In this document: positions 5,546-11,982 of the stretch, piece by piece
Layout of the letters: each line of letters begins with the position of its first letter
Position numbering within the stretch: position 1 is the first letter of the stretch
Assembly: GCA_020025295.1 (NCBI GenBank)
Contig: JAHHSJ010000046.1
Location: forward strand, 1-15,778
Direction: 5' to 3'
From: Oscillospiraceae bacterium
Lineage (GTDB): Bacteria; Bacillota; Clostridia; Oscillospirales; Oscillospiraceae
Length of the DNA stretch: 15,778 nucleotides
The notes under the pieces: generated by a model
Database searches by the model: none
Seen by the model: only the letters and a program-made list of their open reading frames with translations
What the model was told of the DNA's origin: nothing
Made by a program: the position numbers and the translations under genes

Positions 5546-7867
5546 AGGATTGGTTTCCTCCTCTTGAATGATAGTGGGATTGGATTTATGCGCTTTGTGA
5601 TGGATGGGGTGATCGTGTTTGGGGTCATACAGATCAAAGAGGTTCAGCCGCAGGGCGTTGGTCACCACGCAGAAGCTGGACAGACTCATAGCGGCGGCGC
5701 CGAACATGGGGTTCAGCTGCCAGCCGAAGAGGGAGATAAACACACCGGCGGCCAGCGGAATGCCAATGGTGTTGTAGAAGAAGGCCCAGAACAGGTTCTC
5801 GTGGATGTTCCGCAGGGTGGCACGGCTCAGACGGATGGCGGCCGGCACATCGGAAAGCTGGCTCTTCATCAGAACCAGATCGGCGGCATCGACCGCCACA
5901 TCAGCGCCGGCGCCGATGGCGATGCCGATGTCAGCACGGGTCAGAGCAGGGGCGTCGTTGATTCCATCGCCCACCATGGCGACAGGGCCGCTCTCCTGCA
6001 ACTGGCGGATGGCGGCTTCCTTGCCCTGAGGCAAAACACCGGCAATCACTTCGTCTACACCGGCGATTTTGCTGATGGCCTGAGCGGTGCGTGGGTTGTC
6101 GCCGGTGAGCATGACCACCCGCAGACCCATGTTTTGCAGCTGGCGGATGGCCTCGGGGCTTTCCTCACGGATGATGTCCGCCACGGCAATGATGCCCAGC
6201 AGAGCGTTGTCGTAGCAGAACAGCAGGGGAGTTTTGCCCTCTTCCGCCAGTGCAACGGCCTTCTGTTCCAACTCGGTGGAAACGGCGACCTGATCGGAAA
6301 TGAAACTCAAACTGCCGCCCAGCAGGGGTTTATCCTCCAGCATAGCGGTCAGACCGTTGCCGGGGAGAATTTGGAACTGGGTGACCTCCTGAGGAGTCAC
6401 GCCCTGTTCCTCTGCATAGGAGAGAATAGCACGGGACAGAGGATGCTCGCTCTTCTGTTCCAGCGCCAGTGCCAGTGCCAGCAGACGCTCCTCCTCCACA
6501 TCGGGAGCCGGCACCAGATCGGTGACCGCAGGCTGACCCTTGGTGATGGTGCCGGTCTTGTCCAGCACCACGGTTTCGATTTTTCCGGTCTTTTCCAGAG
6601 AAACGGCGGTCTTGAAGAGAATGCCGTTTTTAGCGCCCTTGCCGTTGCCGACCATAATGGCGACCGGCGTGGCCAGACCCAAAGCGCAGGGGCAGCTGAT
6701 GACCAGCACGGAGATGCCACGGGCCAGAGCAAACCCCACGGAGTGGCCCAGCGCCAGCCAGACGATGGTGGTCACCACAGCAATGGAGATGACTGCAGGA
6801 ACGAAGATGCCGGACACTTTGTCGGCAATTTTTGCAATGGGAGCCTTGGTTGCAGCGGCGTCGCTGACCATCTGAATGATCTGAGAGAGGGTGGTGTCCT
6901 GACCGACACGAGTGGCCTCACAGCGAAGGAAGCCGGACTGGTTCACCGTAGCGGCGGAAACGCCGTCGCCCTGCACCTTGTCTACCGGGATGCTCTCGCC
7001 GGTGAGGGCGCTTTCGTCCACAGCGGCTTCGCCTTCCAGAATGATGCCGTCCACCGGGATGTGCTCGCCGGGACGCACCAGGAAGATGTCTCCACGGCGC
7101 ACCTGATCAATGGGAATGGACACTTCCTTGCCGCCCCGTTCCACGGTGGCGGACTGAGGTGCCAGACGCATCAGGCTTTTGAGGGCGTCGGTGGTCTTGC
7201 CCTTGGAGCGTGCCTCCAGCAGCTTGCCCACCGTGATGAGGGCGAGAATCATGGCGGCAGACTCGAAGTAGAACTCATGGAGCATGCCCATAGCCTCTTC
7301 CATCTGGCCCATGGACTGGAGATGTGCCATGCGGAAGAGGGCGGCAGTGCTGTAACCGAAGGCAGCGGTGGAGCCCAGTGCCACCAGCGTGTCCATGTTG
7401 GGGGCACGGTGGATCAGCCCCTTGAAGCCGCTGATGAAGAATTTCTGGTTGATGACCATGACAATGGCCGCCAGCAGCAGCTGAATCAGGCCCAGAGAGA
7501 CCGGGTCATGTGCCAGCACCGCCGGCAGCGGCAGGTTCCACATATGGCCCATGGCCACATACATCAGGACGGCAAGAAAACCCAGCGAGGCGATCAGACG
7601 GCGTTTGAGCACCGGGGTGTCCCGATCCTTGAGGGCGTCCTCGTCCATGGCGGCGGATGTTGCTTCCACACCCTTTTGGCTGGCGCCGTAGCCCGCATCC
7701 TCCACCGCAGCGATGATAGCGGCGGGGTCAACAGAGCCTTCCACGCCCATGGAGTTGGTCAGAAGGCTGACCGAGCAGGTGTCCACGCCGGGCAGGGCAG
7801 ACACTGCTTTTTCCACACGAGCTGAGCAGGCGGCACAGCTCATGCCGGTAACATTGAATTGAGTCAT
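5336..7867 (-). CDS. copA: Cu(I)-exporting P1B-type ATPase with N- and C-terminal HMA domains
   Basis: CopA (843 residues) pumps Cu+ out of the cell using ATP. In order it has an N-terminal heavy-metal-associated domain with GMSCAAC (residues 8-14), membrane helices, the actuator loop TGES (289-292) and the metal-transport motif CPC (392-394). Next come the phosphorylation site DKTGT (Asp436), the SEHP nucleotide-domain motif and the hinge GDGINDAP (633-640). After the last helices a His-rich linker (residues 751-760, HDHPIHHKAH) leads to a second HMA domain with GMICPHC (783-789), resembling the free chaperone CopZ. The C-terminal domain has its own ATG with an AGGAGG upstream. The start at 7867 has an AAAGGA site and lies 22 bases after csoR. 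The gene is induced with csoR when copper releases CsoR. Confidence 0.98.
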   Translation of the reverse strand: MTQFNVTGMSCAACSARVEKAVSALPGVDTCSVSLLTNSMGVEGSVDPAAIIAAVEDAGYGASQKGVEATSAAMDEDALKDRDTPVLKRRLIASLGFLAVLMYVAMGHMWNLPLPAVLAHDPVSLGLIQLLLAAIVMVINQKFFISGFKGLIHRAPNMDTLVALGSTAAFGYSTAALFRMAHLQSMGQMEEAMGMLHEFYFESAAMILALITVGKLLEARSKGKTTDALKSLMRLAPQSATVERGGKEVSIPIDQVRRGDIFLVRPGEHIPVDGIILEGEAAVDESALTGESIPVDKVQGDGVSAATVNQSGFLRCEATRVGQDTTLSQIIQMVSDAAATKAPIAKIADKVSGIFVPAVISIAVVTTIVWLALGHSVGFALARGISVLVISCPCALGLATPVAIMVGNGKGAKNGILFKTAVSLEKTGKIETVVLDKTGTITKGQPAVTDLVPAPDVEEERLLALALALEQKSEHPLSRAILSYAEEQGVTPQEVTQFQILPGNGLTAMLEDKPLLGGSLSFISDQVAVSTELEQKAVALAEEGKTPLLFCYDNALLGIIAVADIIREESPEAIRQLQNMGLRVVMLTGDNPRTAQAISKIAGVDEVIAGVLPQGKEAAIRQLQESGPVAMVGDGINDAPALTRADIGIAIGAGADVAVDAADLVLMKSQLSDVPAAIRLSRATLRNIHENLFWAFFYNTIGIPLAAGVFISLFGWQLNPMFGAAAMSLSSFCVVTNALRLNLFDLYDPKHDHPIHHKAHKSNPTIIQEEETNPMEKTMHIEGMICPHCEARVKKVLEELPEVTSALVSHESGTAVVTLNAAVSDDKLKAAVEEQGYTVNAVN

Positions 7868-7889
7868 GGCAGTTCCTTTCTGTTGTACT

Positions 7890-8186
7890 TTATTTCATGA
7901 GCTTGTAGAGGGTGTCCAGCAAATCGTCCACGACCTGATCGTCGCCGTTGCGGATGCCTTCCGACACACAGCCGCGGATGTGGCTGTTGAGCAGCTCTCG
8001 ATTGAAGGAATGAATTGCGGCAGCGGCAGCTGCACTCTGGGTGAGGATGTCGGTGCAGTAGGCATCGTTTTCAATCATGCCCCGAATGCCCCGAATCTGT
8101 CCTTCCAGACGAGAAAGCCGGTTGATCAGCTTTTTCTTCTGCTCCTCTGGACGAAGGGTTTTACGCTCCTGACAGCAAGAAGCCAT
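7890..8186 (-). CDS. csoR: Copper-sensing transcriptional repressor CsoR
   Basis: This 98-residue all-helical DUF156/CsoR-family repressor has no classical helix-turn-helix. It binds operator DNA without metal and releases it on binding Cu(I). The C-H-C copper ligands are present in DAYCTDIL, NSHIRGC (Cys44, His69 and Cys73 from the chosen start, equivalent to Cys36, His61 and Cys65 of M. tuberculosis CsoR). The arginine/lysine-rich first helix (KKKLINRLSRLEGQIRGI) binds DNA. I chose the ATG at 8186 because AAGGAGG (8196-8202) lies 9 bases before it; an in-frame ATG at 8192 would leave only 3. The gene leads the csoR-copA operon and has a matching operator directly upstream, so it is autoregulated. 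An Ni/formaldehyde sensor (RcnR/FrmR) is unlikely given the ligand set and neighbour. Confidence 0.96.
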   Translation of the reverse strand: MASCCQERKTLRPEEQKKKLINRLSRLEGQIRGIRGMIENDAYCTDILTQSAAAAAAIHSFNRELLNSHIRGCVSEGIRNGDDQVVDDLLDTLYKLMK

Positions 8187-8204
8187 CGTCATACACCTCC
8201 TTAT

Positions 8205-8221
8205 ATACCCCCTAGGGGTAT
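8205..8221 (-). promoter_or_regulatory. CsoR operator
   Basis: ATACCCC-CTA-GGGGTAT is a perfect 7-3-7 inverted repeat with the G/C-rich core flanked by TA that is typical of CsoR boxes. It lies between the -10 element and the csoR ribosome site, covering the expected transcription start. CsoR bound here would repress csoR and copA. Confidence 0.92.
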
Positions 8222-8225
8222 TATC

Positions 8226-8254
8226 ATTATAGAATTGAAATCAGACAAAGTCAA
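8226..8254 (-). promoter_or_regulatory. Sigma-A promoter of csoR-copA
   Basis: On the minus strand, TTGACT (plus 8249-8254), a 17-base spacer and a consensus TATAAT (plus 8226-8231) precede the CsoR operator by a few bases. Confidence 0.92.
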
Positions 8255-8354
8255 TAGGGATAAAAAAGAAACTTTAAAGGAGGGGGGACGGGAGGGAAAA
8301 AGTGTAGTATCATAGGGGAAAAACAGGGGAATCACCCCGGAGGGAGGAAAAACG

Positions 8355-8894
8355 ATGACGGTTGTCACCACTTATGATGCCCCAATAGGGAACTATTATC
8401 TGGTTGGGGATGACCGGGCGCTGGTTGGGGTCTGGTTGGAGGGGCAGCGGCGGTTTCCTGTGGAACTTTTCTCAGACTCAACCGAATTCGGGGAAACCGA
8501 GGTGCTGCGGCAGGCAAAGGACTGGCTGGATCGCTACTTTGCCGGGGAACAGCCCTCGCCCAAGGAACTTCCCCTGTCCCCGGAGGGCAGTCCCTTCCGG
8601 CAGTTGGTGTGGAAGGCTCTGCTGGATATTCCCTATGGCTGCGTGACCACCTACGGGGCCTTGGCGCAGCAGTTGGGGAAGGAACTGGGGCAGGAGCGGC
8701 TGTCCGCACAGGCGGTGGGCGGTGCCGTGGGGCACAATCCCATTTCCATTCTGATTCTCTGCCATCGGGTGGTGGGAGCCAAGGGCGACCTCACCGGGTA
8801 TGCCGGGGGGATTCCGGTGAAACAGTGGCTTTTGACCCATGAGGGGGTCTATTTGGACAGAAAGGGGCGGTTTTGTGGAATGGAAGGACGGTAA
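8355..8894 (+). CDS. Methylated-DNA--protein-cysteine S-methyltransferase (Ogt-type)
   Basis: This 179-residue suicide repair protein transfers the alkyl group of O6-alkylguanine in DNA to its own cysteine. An N-terminal Ogt-type domain (about 1-75) is followed by the DNA-binding and catalytic domain, with GSPFRQLVWKAL, the PYGCVTTYGALAQQLG recognition-helix region (from residue 93) and NPISILIL before the active site CHRV with Cys136. TGYAGG and a closing KQWLLTHEG follow. The usual active site is PCHRV; here leucine replaces proline. The position of the human MGMT arginine finger is glutamine (SAQAVGGAVGHN); to my recollection that substitution is common in Firmicutes. The start has GGGAGG upstream. 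The next gene overlaps its end, which makes a repair operon. I see no clear promoter of its own in 8222-8354. Confidence 0.96.
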   Translation: MTVVTTYDAPIGNYYLVGDDRALVGVWLEGQRRFPVELFSDSTEFGETEVLRQAKDWLDRYFAGEQPSPKELPLSPEGSPFRQLVWKALLDIPYGCVTTYGALAQQLGKELGQERLSAQAVGGAVGHNPISILILCHRVVGAKGDLTGYAGGIPVKQWLLTHEGVYLDRKGRFCGMEGR

Positions 8895-9435
8895 GTGTCG
8901 GTGCCGCTGGGCAAATCCTAAAAATGAGCGGTACCTCCGCTATCACGACGAGGAGTGGGGTGTACCGGTGCATGAGGACGGCAAGCTCTTTGAACTGCTG
9001 CTGCTGGAATCCTTTCAGGCTGGGCTTTCTTGGGAGTGTGTGCTGAATAAATGGGAGAACTTCCGTGCTGCCTTTGACGGATTTGACCCGGTGCGGATTT
9101 CCGCATACGATGGGGACAAACTTGAAGCACTGACTCAAAATCCAGGTATCATCCGAAATCGGCGGAAAATCGAAGCCACCGTGGGAAATGCTCGGGTTTT
9201 TCTGGAGATACAGCGGGAATTCGGCACCTTTTCCGACTACCTTTGGAGCTGGACCGGGGGAAAGACATTGCTGGAGCAGGGCAAGACCCACTCCGACCTC
9301 TCAGATGCCATGTCTGCTGACTTGAAACGGCGTGGGACGCGGTTCGTGGGAACCACCATCGTGTATTCCTATTTGCAGGCGGTGGGAGTCATCTGGTCCC
9401 ATGAGCCGGGATGCTTTTTGGAGAAAAAAGAATAA
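8875..9435 (+). CDS. tag: DNA-3-methyladenine glycosylase I
   Basis: Tag removes 3-methyladenine from alkylated DNA as the first step of base excision repair. The sequence follows E. coli Tag closely: CRWANP, YHDEEWGVP, FELLLLESFQAGLSW, GIIRNRRKI, RGTRFVGTTIVYSYLQAVG. The zinc ligands are present as Cys10, His24, His176 and Cys180 (SHEPGC). The catalytic-pocket Glu45 and Trp53 are intact. I chose the GTG at 8875 (186 residues, against 187 in E. coli) with AAAGGGG about 8 bases upstream. A frame extension to an ATG at 8839 would add 12 residues unlike the family. The gene overlaps the methyltransferase stop by 20 bases, so the two are translated together and both repair alkylation damage. A terminator follows within 6 bases. 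Confidence 0.96.
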   Translation: MEWKDGKCRCRWANPKNERYLRYHDEEWGVPVHEDGKLFELLLLESFQAGLSWECVLNKWENFRAAFDGFDPVRISAYDGDKLEALTQNPGIIRNRRKIEATVGNARVFLEIQREFGTFSDYLWSWTGGKTLLEQGKTHSDLSDAMSADLKRRGTRFVGTTIVYSYLQAVGVIWSHEPGCFLEKKE

Positions 9436-9440
9436 AAAGA

Positions 9441-9479
9441 AAACCGCCCGGGGACAGAGCTTTTGTCCTCGGGCGGTTT
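9441..9479. terminator. Shared bidirectional terminator between tag and the EFR1-like gene
   Basis: A 16-bp stem (9441-9456 with 9464-9479) with one mismatch or wobble closes a 7-base loop between convergent genes. On the plus strand only TTT lies at the base. On the minus strand the stem is followed by TTTTCTTTTTATT, so it is the stronger terminator for the minus-strand gene and probably also stops tag transcripts. Confidence 0.88.
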
Positions 9480-9509
9480 GTGCTGGTACACATTATATAA
9501 TGTATACAT

Positions 9510-10283
9510 TCAGACCAGATAGGTGACTTCCTTTCTGGGGGCAAAGCACCGGGCGTCGACGCCGTCCCAGTTGGCGGTATAGGAACGGGCACCGGTGGGG
9601 CAGACATAGGAGCAGCGCTGGCACTGGATGCAGATATCCTCGTTGATCTCCAGCGTGTTCGGGTCAATGGCTCCCTCGGGACAGGAAGTGACGCAGATGC
9701 CGCAGCGATTGCACAGCTCCTCGTTCCGGTGCTTGGGGATGATGGTTTTAGCACGCTTTTGCACACTGGGGGTGGGATCGCCCTCAGGGGCAGGGATGGA
9801 AACCAGTGCGCCGCCGGACAGCTTGGCACGCACCTTGGCGGCGAAGTCCTGCATTACCAGCAGATCCTGCTGGTCGGGACGGCTGTGACCGGAGCGGATC
9901 GCAAGGGTGTGGGGGGTCACCAGAGTGATGGCGCCAACCACGGTGAATCCCTGTTCTACGGCGGTCTGATACATCTGAGCCAGATTGTTCTCGCAGGCCC
10001 GGTTGCCGTAGGCGGCAATCAGGATGCAGGGCGTGCCCTCGGCGTGGAGGTTGGTGAAGAGCCGGGATGCATAGGGGACTTTGCCGCCAAAGGAAGGAGC
10101 GGCAAGCAGCACCAGCTCGTCGGGACCAAAGGTAAAGTCCTGATTGCGGGAGGCGGAGTCGGTCTGATCCACCATGCGGGGCTGGGGAGAGAACAGGGAG
10201 GCCAGCATATGGGCGGCGTTCCGAGTGCCCCCGGTGGGGGAAAAGACAAGAGCAGTGACAGGCAGAGCGTGGATGGCGGACAT
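9510..10283 (-). CDS. EFR1-like flavodoxin/2x[4Fe-4S] ferredoxin protein
   Basis: This 257-residue soluble electron-transfer protein has two parts. Residues 1-170 resemble a flavodoxin fold with the phosphate-binding loop SPTGGT (15-20) for FMN, plus PSFGGKVPYASR and AAYGNRACENNLAQM. The C-terminal part binds two [4Fe-4S] clusters: Cys191, 194, 197, 201 (CNRCGICVTSCP) and Cys218, 221, 224, 228 (CIQCQRCSYVCP). This layout is that of the EFR1 family of ferredoxins found widely in anaerobic Firmicutes. The partner enzyme is unknown. The start has an AGAAGGA site. The gene is 38 bases downstream of the LysR-type regulator on the same strand and may be co-transcribed with it. The stop codon overlaps an AT-rich double palindrome. 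Confidence 0.92.
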   Translation of the reverse strand: MSAIHALPVTALVFSPTGGTRNAAHMLASLFSPQPRMVDQTDSASRNQDFTFGPDELVLLAAPSFGGKVPYASRLFTNLHAEGTPCILIAAYGNRACENNLAQMYQTAVEQGFTVVGAITLVTPHTLAIRSGHSRPDQQDLLVMQDFAAKVRAKLSGGALVSIPAPEGDPTPSVQKRAKTIIPKHRNEELCNRCGICVTSCPEGAIDPNTLEINEDICIQCQRCSYVCPTGARSYTANWDGVDARCFAPRKEVTYLV

Positions 10284-10321
10284 GGGAATTCCTTCTTTCC
10301 TAATTTCCTGTTTTGGATGAG

Positions 10322-11239
10322 TTACTCAGCGGTGCGGCTGAATTGCGGGTCGGAGGCAGCCCAGATCATTTGCTCCAGTGCCAGTCCGGCGGCACTGATG
10401 GGGTTGCTATGGTCCCGAATCATGCAGATATTTCGACTGGGAATGGGGGTGTCCAGACGGACTTCCAGCACCTCACCGCTGCGGATGGCGTCCTCGGCAA
10501 AGAACCGGGGCAGAAAACCAAGCCCCAGATCGTGCTTGACGAGGGGGAGAATCTGGTCTACGGTGGCCAGCTCAATGTCCGGGTGAAACACACATCCCCG
10601 GGAGGAGAACAGCTCACTGTAAAACTGGTAGGTCTTGGTGTTGGGGTTCAGAGCAATCAGAGGATAATTCTGTAAGTCAGCGAAGGATACCACCTGTTGG
10701 GTCAGGGGCAGAAAACCCGGTCCGGCAATCAATACCTCCTGAAAAGCCTGAAGCGGATAGGTACGCAGGGGGCGCTTTACCTCCGCCGGGGAGGTAATTA
10801 CCGCCAGATCGACAGCGCCGGAGCGGATGGCCTCAATCGCCTGAGGGGTGGTCTGGTTGGTGATCTGGATGTGGATGCCGGGGTAGGTTCGGTGGAACTG
10901 GCTCAGCACATCCAGCAGCAGTCCGTTCAGCGCCGTCTCGCTGGCGCCGATGGTGATACGGCCCTGCTCCAGATTTTTGGCGCTGGTCAGCTCCGCCTCG
11001 CCGGTGAGCAGATGCTCAAAGGCAATCCGCACATGGGCATACAGCTGCTCACCCTCCGGTGTGAGGGTGACTCCCCGGTGGGTGCGGAGAAACAGCCGGC
11101 AGCCCAAGCTGTGTTCCAGATTGTTGATGGCCCGGGTAATGTTGGGCTGGCTGTTCATCAGCTGCTGGGCGGCCTTGGTGAAGCTGCGGCATTTGGCCAC
11201 ATAGTAAAAAATGCGGTAGTAATCATAGGATACAGCCAT
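10322..11239 (-). CDS. LysR-family transcriptional regulator
   Basis: This 305-residue regulator has an N-terminal winged helix-turn-helix (about residues 3-62) with FYYVAKCRSFTKAAQQL, QPNITRAINNLEHSLGCRLF and the wing THRGVTLTPEGEQLY. A linker helix and a LysR substrate-binding domain follow, with ITIGASETALNGLLL, SGAVDLAVITSP and LVKHDLGLGFLPRFFA. The ligand is not predictable. I chose the ATG at 11239, which has GAGG 6 bases upstream; the in-frame ATG at 11251 has no ribosome site. It is divergent from the kinase-MATE pair, and a 21-base perfect palindrome lies 19 bases before its start codon. LysR proteins often regulate themselves and the divergent gene, so the likely targets are its own operon with the EFR1-like gene and the kinase-MATE operon. 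No clean -35/-10 pair was found for it. Confidence 0.95.
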   Translation of the reverse strand: MAVSYDYYRIFYYVAKCRSFTKAAQQLMNSQPNITRAINNLEHSLGCRLFLRTHRGVTLTPEGEQLYAHVRIAFEHLLTGEAELTSAKNLEQGRITIGASETALNGLLLDVLSQFHRTYPGIHIQITNQTTPQAIEAIRSGAVDLAVITSPAEVKRPLRTYPLQAFQEVLIAGPGFLPLTQQVVSFADLQNYPLIALNPNTKTYQFYSELFSSRGCVFHPDIELATVDQILPLVKHDLGLGFLPRFFAEDAIRSGEVLEVRLDTPIPSRNICMIRDHSNPISAAGLALEQMIWAASDPQFSRTAE

Positions 11240-11257
11240 GGGACACCTCATGTCGTA

Positions 11258-11278
11258 TTGATATAGTTACTATATCAA
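11258..11278. promoter_or_regulatory. 21-bp palindromic operator candidate between lysR and the kinase-MATE operon
   Basis: TTGATATAG (11258-11266), spacer TTA, CTATATCAA (11270-11278) is a perfect 9-3-9 inverted repeat. It contains the ATA-rich dyad expected for LysR-type sites. It lies 19 bases upstream of the lysR ATG and about 9 bases upstream of the -35 of the divergent promoter. That is where a LysR protein would both repress itself and activate the divergent genes. Confidence 0.75.
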
Positions 11279-11286
11279 ATATAGCT

Positions 11287-11315
11287 TTTACACATCTGTC
11301 ACCATGGAGTATAAT
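11287..11315 (+). promoter_or_regulatory. Sigma-A promoter of the kinase-MATE operon
   Basis: TTTACA (11287-11292), a 17-base spacer and a consensus TATAAT (11310-11315) lie upstream of the cytidylate-kinase-like gene, giving a leader of about 50 bases. The palindrome at 11258-11278 sits directly upstream of the -35, the usual activator position. Confidence 0.8.
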
Positions 11316-11370
11316 ACATCGGATGTGAAAAAGCAAATTCAAATGAATCAGGAAGGGAGCATGGAGGACC

Positions 11371-11982
11371 ATGACAATTTGTATTGGTCGGCAATACGGA
11401 AGCGGCGGCCGAGAGGTAGGCCAGCTTCTGGCAAAAAAGTTGGGAATTCCCTGCTACGACAAGCTTCTGGTGTCGCAGGCGGCAAAGGAAGCAGGTATGT
11501 CGGAGAAGCAGGTCAGTGAGACGGAGGAGCGGGCGGATGCGTCCGCTTGGATGCTGAGCGGCAACCCCTTTGCAGACAGCGCCGCCATTGCACATACCTT
11601 TTATACCCCCAGCCAGCGTATCTTTGACGCAGAGCGGGACACCATCTGCCGTCTGGCGGAACAGGGCGACTGCGTGATCGTGGGCCGCTGCGCCTCGGAT
11701 ATTCTGGGCCGGGACAACTGCTATTCCGTGTTCATTTATGCGGCGGAAGAGAACCGTTTGGCGCGGGTGCAAAAGCGCAATGATCTGACACCCAAGCTGG
11801 CAGCACAGCGGCTGCGCCGGGTGGATCGTCTGCGCAGACAGTATTTTGACTTCTATGCCGGCACCCGTTGGGGACATCGGGAGAGTTATGACCTGATGCT
11901 GGACAGCGATACCAATGGCGTGGAGGGCTGTGCGGAAATCATTCTCGCCGGTCTGAAGCAGTGGGAGGCGCGGCATGAATAA
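11371..11982 (+). CDS. Cytidylate-kinase-like family protein
   Basis: This 203-residue P-loop protein begins MTICIGRQYGSGGREVGQLL; the GRQYGSGG loop (residues 6-13) replaces the usual Walker A of CMP kinase and marks the cytidylate-kinase-like family (PF13189). Other family features are GDCVIVGRCASDIL near residues 99-112, an arginine-rich lid with RLRRVDRLRRQYFDFYAGTRWG and YDLMLDSD. The true substrate of these proteins is unknown; they are distinct from the housekeeping Cmk. The ATG has GGAGG only 3 bases upstream, plus a second purine-rich AGGAAGGGAG further back. The gene overlaps the MATE exporter by 8 bases, so the two are translationally coupled. That suggests a linked function, perhaps phosphorylation of a compound that is also exported, but this is inference. 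Confidence 0.9.
   Translation: MTICIGRQYGSGGREVGQLLAKKLGIPCYDKLLVSQAAKEAGMSEKQVSETEERADASAWMLSGNPFADSAAIAHTFYTPSQRIFDAERDTICRLAEQGDCVIVGRCASDILGRDNCYSVFIYAAEENRLARVQKRNDLTPKLAAQRLRRVDRLRRQYFDFYAGTRWGHRESYDLMLDSDTNGVEGCAEIILAGLKQWEARHE

Noticed and set aside
5303..7825. Very long plus-strand open frame (840 codons) antisense to copA
   Set aside because: Same cause: it is in codon register with copA, which avoids TTA, CTA and TCA. It has no ribosome site or domain.
11361..11519. ATG with a good AGGAAGGGAG ribosome site, out of frame with the cytidylate-kinase-like gene
   Set aside because: The 52-residue product is arginine- and glycine-rich shadow sequence. The ATG 10 bases later opens the frame with the intact P-loop.
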